Positions 43,851 through 52,981 are shown, counted from the first letter of the stretch. The stretch: DNA of 64,000 nucleotides from Thermoflexus hugenholtzii (GCF_018771565.1 NZ_CP076326.1:2232001-2296000); one strand, 5' to 3'. Made by a program: numbers and translations. Notes: a model not told the origin generated them from the letters alone.

Positions 43851-44199
43851 CGGCCGCCCCTTTCTGCTCCACACAAGCCTGAGGATCAGACTTCTATGAC
43901 GCTTCGAAGGAGTTCGCATCTTAGGAAATTGTAAAACAAAACGGTGGATATGGATGCGGGGGAGCGGACCGCCGGATCGCCCCCCGTTGGATCCGCGCAC
44001 GGCCCTGCGAACCAGATAAGTCCGTGGGGAGGCGGTTCGGCTTCCCCCAGGAAGACGGCCGTGGCTTCTCCCTCCGGAGCGAAGGCGTTGATGTCAAAAA
44101 GATTTAACGATCCTTTTAAGAAACCGGGAAGGTCCCTTCACCCCGCTTTGAGGGGACGCCGGTAAGATGAGGGTGGAATCTCGGAGAAGGAGGCTGCAT
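43851..44199. other. 350-bp divergent intergenic region
   Basis: No gene is supported. It holds an AT-rich part (44095-44120) with TTAACG (44104) and TTTAAG (44115) spaced by 11 bases, a pattern reminiscent of PhoP-type direct repeats upstream of the phosphate genes. The promoter of the DksA-like gene should also be here. Confidence 0.4.
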
Positions 44200-44373
44200 A
44201 TGGAGACAGTGGTGCAGATCGATGAGCGGCTCCGGCAGCTCCGGGAGGAGCTCACCCGGATGGTGCGCAACGGGGAGGATGAGGAGGGGCTCCGCTTGCG
44301 ACGCATGCTGGCGGAGCTGGAGCGTCTGGAGGCGCTGCGTCGGGAGCTGCGGGCGTGGCGCCAGGCGGCGTGA
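44200..44373 (+). CDS. small coiled-coil protein
   Basis: I do not recognise this 57-residue protein. It is highly charged and predicted to be one long coiled coil (IDERLRQLREELTRMV and ELERLEALRRELRAW). The ATG at 44200 has AAGGAGG at 44187-44193, 6 bases away, which strongly supports translation. It precedes another small gene and pstS and may share their transcript. Confidence 0.6.
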   Translation: METVVQIDERLRQLREELTRMVRNGEDEEGLRLRRMLAELERLEALRRELRAWRQAA

Positions 44374-44407
44374 TCGGTTCCGATCGCCGATGACCCGGGA
44401 GGGAAAG

Positions 44408-44743
44408 ATGCGCCCCTCGGTGGCGGAGGAGTTCGCGGAGGGCCTGCCGGCGTGGGGCCGGCTGCAGCACCGGCCGGAGGGCCTGCAGCCCGGCTACGCC
44501 GATCTGGCCGATTTGCTGTTCGCCCTTGACTCCGGCTGGGAGATCGATCCGCCGGTTTATGCCTATGCGGAGGCCGGCTGGCGTCCTTACTACCACATCC
44601 TTCTCAAGCGCGAGGGGCGCTACGTGCTGCTGAGCCTGCCGGACACGGAAGCCCTCCGCGCGTTCTTGAGGGAGCAGGGGATCCGCGTGGAGGTGCGCGC
44701 CGCCGCTTCTCCGGCGCGCCGGGGGAAGCGGGGCTCGAAGTAG
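44408..44743 (+). CDS. hypothetical protein
   Basis: This 111-residue soluble protein is not recognised. It has a Tyr/Trp-rich middle (WEIDPPVYAYAEAGWRPYYHILL) given here in part, and a basic C-terminus. Codon use is typical of the region. The ATG at 44408 has GGAGGG at 44398-44403; an in-frame ATG at 44390 is possible. It lies between the coiled-coil gene and pstS. Confidence 0.6.
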   Translation: MRPSVAEEFAEGLPAWGRLQHRPEGLQPGYADLADLLFALDSGWEIDPPVYAYAEAGWRPYYHILLKREGRYVLLSLPDTEALRAFLREQGIRVEVRAAASPARRGKRGSK

Positions 44744-44866
44744 ATCTCCTCTCGCCGGGCCGGGTCGTCGCGCCGCGCATGCGGAGAAGCGATGGCCTGG
44801 CGCGGGGAGAAGAGGCGCCCGAGCTCCCTCCCCGATTCACTCCACCTAACTGATGGGAGGTGTGCG

Positions 44867-45901
44867 ATGAAATGGCGTTCCGTTCTCAGCAAGGCTGCGG
44901 CGCTGCTGGTGATCGCGGCGGCGGCGTGCCAGCCGGCGGCGACAGCGACTCCCCCGTCCCCTTCTTCAGCTCAGACGCCCGCCCGCCTGAGCGGCGAGAT
45001 CAAGGTCGACGGGTCCTCCACCGTCTACCCGATCACGGAGGCGGTCGGTGAGGAGTTCCAGAAGCTCCACCCCGACGTGAAGGTGGTGGTGGGGATCTCC
45101 GGCACCGGCGGGGGCTTCAAGAAGTTCTGCAACGGCGAGACGGACATCTCGGACGCCTCACGCCCCATCTTGCAGAAGGAGATCGACACCTGCGCCCAGA
45201 ACGGCATCGAATACATCGAGCTCCCCGTGGCCTATGACGCCCTCTCGGTGGTGGTCAACCCCCGGAACGACTGGGTCGCCTGCATGACCGTGGCGGAATT
45301 GAAGAAGATCTGGGAGCCAGACGCCCAGGGGAAGATCACCCGCTGGAACCAGGTGCGGCCGGAGTGGCCGGACGCCCCCCTCAATCTCTACGGCGCGGGC
45401 ACGGACAGCGGGACCTTCGATTATTTCACCGAGGCCATCGTGGGCAAGGCCAAGGCCAGCCGGGGCGACTACACCGCCAGCGAGGACGACAACGTCCTGG
45501 TTCAGGGGGTGGCCAACGATCAATACGCCCTGGGGTATTTCGGCCTCGCCTACTACATCGAGAACCAGGACAAACTGAAGGCGGTCGCCATTGACAACGG
45601 GAAGGGCTGCGTGCTCCCCTCGGAGGAGACGGTGCGGAACGGAACCTATCAGCCCCTCTCCCGTCCCCTCTTCATCTACGTGAGCCGCAAGGCCGCGGAT
45701 CGCCCGGAGGTGGAGGCCTTCGTTCGGTTCTACCTCGAAAAGGGCCCCGCCCTGGTCAAGCAGGTCGGATACATCCCGTTGCCGGATGCGGTTTACCAGC
45801 TGGCCCTCAAGCGCTTCGAGGCTCGCAAGGTGGGGACCCTGTTTAAGGGCGAGCCCCCGGTGGGACTGTCGATTGAGGACCTGTTGAAAGCGGAGCAGTG
45901 A
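44867..45901 (+). CDS. pstS: phosphate-binding lipoprotein PstS
   Basis: PstS captures phosphate outside the membrane for the PstCAB importer. It has 344 residues, with a lipoprotein signal ending at Cys21 and a Ser/Thr/Pro linker. The binding domain begins [16 protein letters not shown], and [13 protein letters not shown] and [10 protein letters not shown] supply the phosphate-contacting loops. The style is that of the larger SphX/PstS group. The start has GGGAGG at 44855-44860. It is followed by a 13-bp hairpin before pstC, which probably raises pstS mRNA relative to the rest. Confidence 0.94.
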   Translation: MKWRSVLSKAAALLVIAAAACQPAATATPPSPSSAQTPARLSGEIKVDGSSTVYPITEAVGEEFQKLHPDVKVVVGISGTGGGFKKFCNGETDISDASRPILQKEIDTCAQNGIEYIELPVAYDALSVVVNPRNDWVACMTVAELKKIWEPDAQGKITRWNQVRPEWPDAPLNLYGAGTDSGTFDYFTEAIVGKAKASRGDYTASEDDNVLVQGVANDQYALGYFGLAYYIENQDKLKAVAIDNGKGCVLPSEETVRNGTYQPLSRPLFIYVSRKAADRPEVEAFVRFYLEKGPALVKQVGYIPLPDAVYQLALKRFEARKVGTLFKGEPPVGLSIEDLLKAEQ

Positions 45902-45950
45902 AGCTTTCCGGGCGTCCGGGAACGGCCTGGATCGCCTATACTGGATATGG

Positions 45951-45988
45951 GCGAGGGGGCGGCGCCTTTGGGGATGCCGCCCCCTCGC
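45951..45988 (+). promoter_or_regulatory. intergenic hairpin between pstS and pstC
   Basis: A perfect 13-bp GC stem (45951-45963 with 45976-45988) encloses a 12-base loop, with no T-run after it. It sits where a partial terminator or mRNA-stabilising element would be expected. Confidence 0.7.
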
Positions 45989-46017
45989 AGGACCCTCCGC
46001 TCATGGAGCCGGGATCC

Positions 46018-46965
46018 ATGGGGCTGACTGCTCGCTCGGCGGTGGAGATCTCCGCGGCCCGCCTCCAGAGGGGCATGGCGGCCCGCTGGCGGGAATGGGG
46101 GGAGCTGGCCGTCCAGGCCCTTCTGTTCTTCGCGGCCATGGTCTCCGTCTTCACCACCATCGGCATCGTCGCGGTCCTCCTGGTGGAGGCCCTCCCCTTC
46201 TTCCAGCAGGTCTCTCTGAAGGAGTTCCTGCTGGATCCCCAGTGGACGCCGCTGTTCGCCCAGAAACATTTCGGGATCATGCCGCTGGTGGCGGGAACGT
46301 TCCTCACCTCGGCGGTGGCGCTGGCCCTGGCCATGCCGGTGGGGATGCTGAGCGCCGTCTATCTCAGCGAATACGCCTCGCCGCGAGTCCGGGCCGTCTT
46401 AAAGCCCGCCCTGGAGCTTCTGGCCGGCGTCCCCACCGTGGTCTACGGGTATTTCGCGTTGCTCACCGTTACGCCCCTTCTGAAGCGGATCATCCCGGAT
46501 CTGGAGACCTTCAACGCCCTCAGCGCCGGCCTGACCATGGGCGTGATGATCATCCCCCTGATCTCCTCCCTGAGCGAGGACGCCCTGTATGCGGTCCCTT
46601 CTTCGCTGCGGGAGGCGGCTTACGCCCTGGGTGCCACGCGCCTGGAAGTGGCGGTGCGCGTGGTGATCCCGGCGGCCCTCTCCGGGATCGCGGCCTCGTT
46701 CATCCTGGCGGCTTCCCGCGCCGTCGGGGAGACGATGATCGTGGCCATCGCCGCCGGGCAGCGGCCGACGCTGACCCTGGACCCCCGGCGGGCGATCGAG
46801 ACGATGACCGCCTACATCGTCCAGGTCAGCCTGGGGGACACCCCCCACGGCACCCTGGAGTTCCGCACGATCTTCGCAGTGGGCCTGGTGCTCTTCCTGA
46901 TCACCCTGGTCCTGAACCTGATTGCCATGAGGATCATTGAACGCTATCGGGAGGTTTATCGGTAG
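46018..46965 (+). CDS. pstC: phosphate ABC transporter permease PstC
   Basis: PstC is one of the two channel subunits of the high-affinity phosphate importer. It has six membrane helices, and the EAA loop [21 protein letters not shown] lies in the second half (shown in its core). The conserved [12 protein letters not shown] and [15 protein letters not shown] motifs are present. The frame is open from 45898, overlapping pstS, but that part runs through the hairpin. The ATG at 46018 with GGAG at 46005-46008, or the ATG at 46003, is more credible. It forms an operon with pstA and pstB. Confidence 0.92.
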   Translation: MGLTARSAVEISAARLQRGMAARWREWGELAVQALLFFAAMVSVFTTIGIVAVLLVEALPFFQQVSLKEFLLDPQWTPLFAQKHFGIMPLVAGTFLTSAVALALAMPVGMLSAVYLSEYASPRVRAVLKPALELLAGVPTVVYGYFALLTVTPLLKRIIPDLETFNALSAGLTMGVMIIPLISSLSEDALYAVPSSLREAAYALGATRLEVAVRVVIPAALSGIAASFILAASRAVGETMIVAIAAGQRPTLTLDPRRAIETMTAYIVQVSLGDTPHGTLEFRTIFAVGLVLFLITLVLNLIAMRIIERYREVYR

Positions 46966-46981
46966 GCCGGGAGGTGCGCGC

Positions 46982-47839
46982 ATGGGACATCGGCAACGGC
47001 GGGAGCTGTTAGGGAAGCTGTTCGAGGGGATCGCGCTGGCGGCCACGGTCTTCGGCTTGCTGGTCCTGGCTTTCCTGCTGCTCGATGTGGCCCGCCGGGG
47101 GCTGGGGGTGCTCTCCTGGTCCTTCCTCACTTCCTATCCCTCCCGGTTCCCGGAGCAGGCGGGGATCCGCTCGGCGCTGCTGGGGACCATCTGGGTCATG
47201 GCGCTGACGGCGCTCTTCGCGGTGCCCCTGGGGGTGGCGGCCGCCATCTACCTGGAGGAATACGCGCCCCGCAACCAGCTGACCCGGCTCATCGAGCTGA
47301 ACATCAACAACCTGGCCGGCGTGCCTTCGATCATTTACGGCCTGCTGGGGCTGGAGCTGTTCGTCCGGGCGCTGCGGCTGGAGCGCAGCATCCTGGCCGG
47401 CGCCCTCACCCTCAGCCTGCTCGTCCTGCCCATCCTGATCGCCGCCTCCCGGGAGGCGCTGCGGGCGGTTCCGATGAGCCTGCGGGAGGCCGCCTTCGCC
47501 CTGGGGGCCACCCGCTGGCAGGTGATCCGTCATCAGGTGCTGCCGGTGGCCTTCCCCGGCATCCTCACCGGGATGATCCTGGCCCTCTCCCGGGCCATCG
47601 GGGAGACGGCCCCGCTGATCACCATCGGGGCCCTGACCTTCATCGCCTTCGATCCCCGGAGCCCCTTCGACAAGTTCACGGTGCTTCCCATCCAGATCTT
47701 CAACTGGGTCTCTCGACCCCAGGCGGGCTTCCACGCCCGCGCGGCGGGGGCCATCCTGGTGTTGCTGGCGGTTTTGCTGTCTATGAACGGGCTGGCCATC
47801 TATCTTCGCTATCGCCTGCAGCGGCGCTATCAGTGGTGA
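46982..47839 (+). CDS. pstA: phosphate ABC transporter permease PstA
   Basis: PstA is the second permease of the phosphate importer, with 285 residues and six helices. The conserved [16 protein letters not shown] and [21 protein letters not shown] (EAA loop, core shown) occur in the expected order, followed by [15 protein letters not shown]. The ATG at 46982 has GGGAGGTGCGCGC upstream. The frame is open to 46937, but overlap with pstC makes that start less likely. The pstB start follows after 10 bases. Confidence 0.94.
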   Translation: MGHRQRRELLGKLFEGIALAATVFGLLVLAFLLLDVARRGLGVLSWSFLTSYPSRFPEQAGIRSALLGTIWVMALTALFAVPLGVAAAIYLEEYAPRNQLTRLIELNINNLAGVPSIIYGLLGLELFVRALRLERSILAGALTLSLLVLPILIAASREALRAVPMSLREAAFALGATRWQVIRHQVLPVAFPGILTGMILALSRAIGETAPLITIGALTFIAFDPRSPFDKFTVLPIQIFNWVSRPQAGFHARAAGAILVLLAVLLSMNGLAIYLRYRLQRRYQW

Positions 47840-47849
47840 GGGGGAACGC

Positions 47850-48623
47850 ATGGAGGAGATCGTCCTGGAGACGCAGAACCTCACCGTCTACTACGACGGC
47901 CGTCCGGCCATCGAGGGGATCTCCATGAAGATCCCCCGCCGGCGGATCACGGCGATCATCGGACCCTCCGGGTGCGGCAAAAGCACCCTGCTGCGTTGCT
48001 TCAACCGGATGAACGACCTCATCCCCTCCGCCCGCGTGACCGGCCGGGTCCTGTTTGAGGGCCTCGACCTCTACGGCCCGGATGTGGATGTGGTGGAGGT
48101 GCGGCGGCGCATCGGGATGGTTTTCCAGAAGCCGAACCCCTTCCCCAAGAGCATTTATGAGAACGTGGCCTTCGGCCCGCGCATCCAGGGGATCCGGGAC
48201 CGACGCAAGCTGGACGAGATCGTGGAGCGCTGTCTGCGAGCGGCGGCCCTGTGGGATGAGGTCAAGGACAAGCTGCACCAGAACGCCCTGACCCTCTCCG
48301 GCGGCCAGCAGCAGCGCCTGTGCATCGCCCGGGCCCTGGCCACCGAACCCGAGGTGCTGCTGATGGACGAGCCGGCCTCCGCCCTGGACCCCATCGCCAC
48401 CATGAAGATCGAGGACCTGATGCGGGAGCTGGCCCGGGAATACACCATCGTGATCGTCACCCACAACATGCAGCAGGCCGCCCGGGTGAGCGATTACACC
48501 GCCTTCATGCTGGCCGGGGAGGATCGGGTGGGGCGGCTCATCGAGTTCGGGCCCACCCAGCAGATCTTCACCCGCCCGAGGGATCGACGCACGGAGGACT
48601 ACATCACCGGACGGTTCGGATGA
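47850..48623 (+). CDS. pstB: phosphate ABC transporter ATP-binding protein PstB
   Basis: PstB powers phosphate uptake. Walker [10 protein letters not shown] lies at 38-46, and the PstB-specific FNRMNDLIP follows directly. The signature [15 protein letters not shown] and Walker [17 protein letters not shown] are present, with [13 protein letters not shown] containing the switch His. At 257 residues the length is normal. It is followed 9 bases later by the ArsC-PhoU fusion, in the position where a stand-alone phoU is normally found. Confidence 0.96.
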   Translation: MEEIVLETQNLTVYYDGRPAIEGISMKIPRRRITAIIGPSGCGKSTLLRCFNRMNDLIPSARVTGRVLFEGLDLYGPDVDVVEVRRRIGMVFQKPNPFPKSIYENVAFGPRIQGIRDRRKLDEIVERCLRAAALWDEVKDKLHQNALTLSGGQQQRLCIARALATEPEVLLMDEPASALDPIATMKIEDLMRELAREYTIVIVTHNMQQAARVSDYTAFMLAGEDRVGRLIEFGPTQQIFTRPRDRRTEDYITGRFG

Positions 48624-48632
48624 GGAGGGTCG

Positions 48633-49802
48633 ATGAACACGCGGAAGCCGCGCGTGCTGGTGCTGTGCACCGGGAACGCTGCCCGCAGCCAGATGGCGGA
48701 GGGGCTGATCCGCGCCGCCCTGGGGGACCGGGTGGAGGTCTTCTCCGCCGGGACCCATCCGGCCGGCTACGTGCACCCGATGGCCATCCGGGTGATGCGG
48801 GAGATCGGGATTGACATCTCCGGCCAGCGCAGCAAATCGCTGTCCGAGTTCATCGGACAGCCCTTCGATCTGGTCCTCACGGTCTGCGACGATGCGGCCG
48901 AGGAGTGCCCGGTCTGGCCCGGCCAGGGCGAGCGGATGCATATCGGTTACCCCGACCCCGGCCGGCGGGCCTGGGACGAGGAAGGGATGCTGGAGGAGTT
49001 CCGCGAGGTCCGGGATCGGATGCGAGAGGAGCTGATCCCGGCCCTGCGGCGCTGGCTGGAGCGACGGGAGACGGAGCAGAGGATGCTTGACCGGGTGCCG
49101 GCCGGGGATTACCATACGGGCGCCAGGTCCGGAAAGGAGGGGCTGATGCAGGCGCGCGTGATGCTGGAGCGCGATCTGAGCGCCATCCGTCAGGATGTGC
49201 TGCGGCTGGGGGGGATGGTGGAGCAGGCCATCGATCGCTGCATCGAGGCCCTGAAGCGGCTGGACGTGGAGATGGCCCGGGAGATCATCGCCTTCGATGA
49301 GGAGATCAACCGGATGCGCTATCAGATCGAAGAGGCATGCCTGGAGACCATCGCCACCCAGCAGCCGATGGCCAGCGACCTGCGGGCCATCATCGCCGCC
49401 ATGTTCTGCGCCACCAACCTGGAGCGCATGGGCGACCACGCCAAGAGCATCGCCAAGCTCACCATTGAGATGGCCGACGAACCCCTGCTCAAGCCGCTCA
49501 TCGACATCCCCCGCATGGCCCAGATCGCCAAGGAGATGTTGCGGCAGGTCCTGGAAGCCTATGTGGAGCAGGATCCGGAGAAGGCCCGCGCGGCCGTGGC
49601 CCGGGACGACGAGGTGGACGCGCTGGACGAGCAGGTCTACCGGGAGCTGATCACGTATATGATGCAGGACCCGCGGACGATCTTCCGGGCCACCCGCCTG
49701 CTCTGGATCTCCCACAACCTGGAGCGCATCGCAGACCGGGTGACCAACATCGCGGAGCGGGTGATCTTCATGGTCACCGGGGAGCTGCAGGAGCTGAACT
49801 GA
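48633..49802 (+). CDS. fusion of thioredoxin-type arsenate reductase (ArsC) and PhoU
   Basis: Residues 1-150 form a low-molecular-weight phosphatase-like arsenate reductase. The P-loop CTGNAARS has Cys12, the resolving pair is Cys85 and Cys92 (TVCDDAAEECP) and YPDP supplies the catalytic Asp, as in thioredoxin-coupled ArsC. Residues from about 172 to 389 form a PhoU protein with two three-helix repeats (MERMGDHAKSIAKL-like NLERMGDHA and NLERIADRVTNIAE). Both active regions look intact. An internal ATG at 49146 has AAAGGAGG at 49133-49140, so free PhoU may also be made. The linker (about 150-171) looks non-coding in origin. PhoU restrains PstSCAB, while ArsC reduces arsenate that enters through it. 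Confidence 0.9.
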   Translation: MNTRKPRVLVLCTGNAARSQMAEGLIRAALGDRVEVFSAGTHPAGYVHPMAIRVMREIGIDISGQRSKSLSEFIGQPFDLVLTVCDDAAEECPVWPGQGERMHIGYPDPGRRAWDEEGMLEEFREVRDRMREELIPALRRWLERRETEQRMLDRVPAGDYHTGARSGKEGLMQARVMLERDLSAIRQDVLRLGGMVEQAIDRCIEALKRLDVEMAREIIAFDEEINRMRYQIEEACLETIATQQPMASDLRAIIAAMFCATNLERMGDHAKSIAKLTIEMADEPLLKPLIDIPRMAQIAKEMLRQVLEAYVEQDPEKARAAVARDDEVDALDEQVYRELITYMMQDPRTIFRATRLLWISHNLERIADRVTNIAERVIFMVTGELQELN

Positions 49803-49901
49803 GCCCGGGCGAGGCGAGGGGGACAGACAGGCGTTCTCCCTTAAAGGCGAACGGGGAGCGTTTATCTTCCGAAGGCGTTCTCTCGGGAACTCATTACGCG
49901 C

Positions 49902-50516
49902 ATGGCCTTCCACCGGCCTCAGGAGACCTGGAGAGCGGTTGCCGGAGAGCGCGAGCGGGGTGGGATCCGCCCCCGGCGTTTTCCCTTTTTGTTGTATCAG
50001 CGGCTGGCTCGCATGTATCGAGGCCCCGCGTGGTGGATCGCGCTCCTGGCCCTTGGGCTGTATTATCTCCCCCTGATCGCCGAGGTCAATTATCCCTGGC
50101 CTCCGGAACAGGACGCCCTGCTGCTGATCCTGGCGGGAGCCGCCCTGGGGGTCTGGCTGGTCCCGGAGATCGGCAGCCGGCTCTCCGGGGTGGAGCCCCG
50201 CCCGGAGGCCCTGATCTTCCGGGCCCCCTTCTTCGCGCTCCGGGTCTCCTACCGCCGGATCCGCGCCACCCGCCCCACCCGTTTCTCGGAGATCTTCCCA
50301 CGCCTCCCCTTTCGCCACCGACGGTGGGTGGAGCCCTTTTACGATCACACGGTGCTGGTGATCGAGACCGCCGGCTACCCCATCCCCGCCCGTTGGATCC
50401 GCTGGCTGCTGGGCCCTTATCTCTGCCTGCCCGAGGGCACCGGCTTCGTCTGCCTGGTCTCCGATTGGATGGCCCTGAGCCGGATGATCGATCACTACCG
50501 GGAGCAGCATCGCTAA
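49902..50516 (+). CDS. hypothetical membrane protein
   Basis: This 204-residue protein has two membrane helices (about 43-61 and 70-90), flanked by a basic N-terminus and a soluble C-terminal domain of about 110 residues. The latter has a Trp-rich end and could be a PH-like or YdbT-like domain, but I cannot assign it. Its stop lies immediately before the glycerate kinase region. No strong ribosome site is seen before the ATG at 49902. Confidence 0.55.
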   Translation: MAFHRPQETWRAVAGERERGGIRPRRFPFLLYQRLARMYRGPAWWIALLALGLYYLPLIAEVNYPWPPEQDALLLILAGAALGVWLVPEIGSRLSGVEPRPEALIFRAPFFALRVSYRRIRATRPTRFSEIFPRLPFRHRRWVEPFYDHTVLVIETAGYPIPARWIRWLLGPYLCLPEGTGFVCLVSDWMALSRMIDHYREQHR

Positions 50517-50562
50517 AATGGAGGGTGGAGGATCCACCTCTCTCTTCGAGGAGCGCAAAGGG

Positions 50563-51915
50563 ATGTCGGTCGAAAAGGAAGAGCACGCCCTTCGCCGGGA
50601 TGCCTTGCAGATCCTGCACGCGGCCCTGGGCGCGGTGGACCCGAGCGCTGCGGTCCGCCGGCACGTCCGCCGGGAGGGGAACCAGCTCCTCATCGAGGGG
50701 GAGCGCTTCGACCTGGAGCGCTACCGTCACGTGTTCGTGCTGGCCCTGGGCAAGGCCGCCTACCCGATGGCCTATGCCCTGCAGGTGCTGCTGGGCAGCC
50801 GCCTCGATCGGGGAGTCCTGGTGACCAAATACGGGCACCTGGCCGCCGCCCTCGACGAGCGCTGGACGGTGGTCGAAGCCGGGCATCCGGTCCCGGACGA
50901 GAACAGCGTGCGGGGCGCCCAGGCTCTGGCTGCCCTGGCAGAACAAGCCGGGCCGGAGGATCTGATCCTCTGTGCCCTCAGCGGGGGAGGCTCCGCCCTG
51001 GCCACGTGGCCGGTGGAGGGCCTCAGCCTGAGCGATCTCCAGGCGGTGACGGACCTGCTGTTGCGGGCGGGGGCCACCATCCACGAGCTGAACGCCGTGC
51101 GCAAGCATCTGGATCGGATCAAGGGGGGAGGGCTGGCCCGGTTCGCCTACCCGGCCACCGTGGTGACCCTGGTGCTCTCCGACGTCGTGGGCGATGATCT
51201 CTCGGTGATCGCCTCGGGTCCTATGGCCGCCGATCCGTCGACCTTCCAGGATGCCTGGCGGGTGCTGAACCGCTACGGCCTGCTCGAGCGCGTCCCCCTG
51301 CCGGTGCGCCTTCACCTGGAGGCCGGTCTCCACGGGCGGATCCCTGAAACCCCGAAGCCCGGCGATGAGATCTTCCAGCGGGTCTTCCATCACATCATCG
51401 CCAGCAACCGCCTGGCCGCCCGCGCCGCTCTGGAGGAAGCGGCCCGCCTGGGCTATCATCCGCTTCTGCTCTCCACGTTCGTGGAGGGGGAGGCCCGCGA
51501 GGTCGCCCGGGTGATCGCCGCCATCGCCAAGGAGATCGCCACCACGGACCAACCGATCCCCCGCCCGGCCTGTGTCGTCTGGGGCGGCGAGACCACGGTC
51601 ACCGTGCGCGGGAGCGGTCGGGGCGGACGGAACCAGGAGCTGGTGCTGGCAGCGGCCATCGCCCTGCAGGGCTGGCCGGATTGCGTGGTGGCCTCCATGG
51701 GGACCGATGGGATCGATGGACCGACGGACGCGGCCGGCGCCCTGGCGGACGGCGAGAGCGTGCACCGGGCTTACCTCCTGGGCCTGGACGCGATGGCCCA
51801 TCTGCATGCCAACGATGCCTACGCCTTCTTCGAGGCTCTGGGGGATCTGATCCGCACCGGGCCGACGGGGACCAACGTGAATGACATCGGGGTGTTGCTG
51901 GTGGGCCCGAAGTGA
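50563..51915 (+). CDS. glycerate 2-kinase (MOFRL/DUF4147 family)
   Basis: These enzymes phosphorylate D-glycerate to 2-phosphoglycerate. The N-terminal DUF4147 domain shows ALGKAAYPMA, SGGGSALATWP and the KHLDRIKGGGLA segment. The C-terminal MOFRL domain contains GGETTVTVRGSGRGGRNQE (core) and MGTDGIDGPTDAAGALAD. Length is 450. The ATG at 50563 has GAGGAGCGCAAAGGG upstream; an in-frame ATG at 50518 overlaps the previous stop. The gene is upstream of mobB. No other glycerate pathway genes are close by. Confidence 0.9.
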   Translation: MSVEKEEHALRRDALQILHAALGAVDPSAAVRRHVRREGNQLLIEGERFDLERYRHVFVLALGKAAYPMAYALQVLLGSRLDRGVLVTKYGHLAAALDERWTVVEAGHPVPDENSVRGAQALAALAEQAGPEDLILCALSGGGSALATWPVEGLSLSDLQAVTDLLLRAGATIHELNAVRKHLDRIKGGGLARFAYPATVVTLVLSDVVGDDLSVIASGPMAADPSTFQDAWRVLNRYGLLERVPLPVRLHLEAGLHGRIPETPKPGDEIFQRVFHHIIASNRLAARAALEEAARLGYHPLLLSTFVEGEAREVARVIAAIAKEIATTDQPIPRPACVVWGGETTVTVRGSGRGGRNQELVLAAAIALQGWPDCVVASMGTDGIDGPTDAAGALADGESVHRAYLLGLDAMAHLHANDAYAFFEALGDLIRTGPTGTNVNDIGVLLVGPK

Positions 51916-51962
51916 GCCGGGGCGCTGTTCCTCCTTTCGGATCAAAACGTGGGAGATCCGCC

Positions 51963-52481
51963 ATGCGCCGTGCTCCTCCTCCCTGGATCTGCATCGTCGG
52001 GCGATCGGGCGCAGGGAAGACGACGGTCCTCGAGGGATTGGTGCGGATCTTCCGGGAATGGGGGCTCCGGGTGGGGACGATCAAGCATGATCCCCACGGG
52101 GGGATGGAGTGGGATCAGGTCGGGAAGGACACGTGGCGGCACCGGGAGGCCGGAGCGGACCTGGTCATCGGCGTGACGCCGCGCTGGCTCTGGATCTCCC
52201 GGCGCCTCGAGCGCCCCCTCACCCTGCGTGACCTCGTTCAGGAGCTCCAGGGGGTGGATGTGATCCTCGTGGAAGGCTTCCACACGGAAGCCGCTCCCAA
52301 GGTGGAGGTGATGCGCTCGGAGACAGGGCTGGAGCCGGTGACCCAGCCGGGGGAGCACTGGGCGATCGTCTCGGATGTGCCCCTTGAGCTGGGGGCCCCC
52401 TGCTTCCGGTTTGGGGAGCTGGAGGAGCTGGCGCGGTTCCTGGCCCGGCGTCTGGGGTTGCCGGGAGCAACTCCCCGTTGA
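51963..52481 (+). CDS. mobB: molybdopterin-guanine dinucleotide biosynthesis protein B
   Basis: MobB is a GTP-binding accessory of MobA in making the guanine dinucleotide form of the molybdenum cofactor. The P-loop GRSGAGKT lies at 13-20, followed by VGTIKHDPHGGMEWD with the conserved KHD, and later VILVEGFHTEAAPKVEV. The 172-residue length is typical. The ATG at 51963 is chosen over a GTG at 51912 that overlaps the glycerate kinase. With moaA and moeA in the window, it indicates a complete cofactor pathway and molybdoenzymes such as formate dehydrogenase, which is often a selenoprotein. Confidence 0.92.
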   Translation: MRRAPPPWICIVGRSGAGKTTVLEGLVRIFREWGLRVGTIKHDPHGGMEWDQVGKDTWRHREAGADLVIGVTPRWLWISRRLERPLTLRDLVQELQGVDVILVEGFHTEAAPKVEVMRSETGLEPVTQPGEHWAIVSDVPLELGAPCFRFGELEELARFLARRLGLPGATPR

Positions 52482-52544
52482 GGATCCGCCGTCCCCCCTA
52501 TAGCCGCGAAGACGGCGATCCGGCCGGTTTACCTGGTGGGATCC

Positions 52545-52675
52545 AGCGCTTGAACAAGCGAATCGCTCCCGAGCCCGACGACCCGCATCAGGACAGGGTG
52601 GCGTGGCGCTATGTTTACGACCCCGAGAACCGCCTGGCCGTCGTCACGGACACCGTCTCCGGGCAAGGGGTATGA
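52545..52675 (+). pseudogene. orphan RHS/YD-repeat fragment
   Basis: The frame ends with YVYDPENRLAVVTDTVSGQG, a textbook YD repeat, and stops at 52673-52675. No toxin or further repeats are near. It looks like a leftover of an RHS protein gene, now about 40 codons. The open frame formally begins at a TTG (52478) overlapping the mobB stop. Confidence 0.5.
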
Positions 52676-52741
52676 GCCGAAACCGGCGGATCCGACGGCT
52701 CCGAAATCATTCTATGGACTCCATGATCCGTGTCCTCAGCC

Positions 52742-52770
52742 TTGACAGAGTGCGCGGATTGTGTTATCGT
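52742..52770 (+). promoter_or_regulatory. sigma-70 type promoter
   Basis: A perfect TTGACA (52742-52747) lies 17 bases before TATCGT (52765-52770). It reads into a region without a convincing gene that ends at the terminator at 52952-52981. Confidence 0.65.
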
Positions 52771-52776
52771 AGAGCC

Positions 52777-52981
52777 AGCCCGGTGGGCAGTCCATATCAT
52801 TTTACGGCAGGCTTCGTCGATGGCTCAGCCGGAGCATCCCCGATTCACCGCTTCCGATCCAGGGCTCGACCTCCTGCAGAGGCGAGCCGTTTCTTCCTAT
52901 CGATTCTCCACGGTTTCTCTAAAGAGAGCACGCTGACTTCGACGCCGGCCGGTCCGTAGGGGTATCCCCTGGGACTTTTTT
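52777..52981 (+). ncRNA. candidate small structured RNA of about 205 nt
   Basis: The segment starts about 7 bases after a strong promoter and ends at a rho-independent terminator. It holds a hairpin GGCTCG-CCTC / GAGG-CGAGCC at 52863-52888 and a smaller one at 52778-52788. The only in-frame peptides are short and lack ribosome sites. It matches none of the consensus motifs I can recall for SRP, RNase P or tmRNA. It could also be a leader for the tRNA region. Confidence 0.4.
52952..52981 (+). terminator. rho-independent terminator
   Basis: GTCC/GGAC (52952-52955, 52972-52975) and AGGGG/CCCCT form a stem followed at once by six T residues. Confidence 0.75.

Noticed and set aside
49803-49901. 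Terminator after the ArsC-PhoU gene
   Set aside because: CGTTCTCCC and GGGGAGCG pair only imperfectly with a long loop and no good T-run follows.
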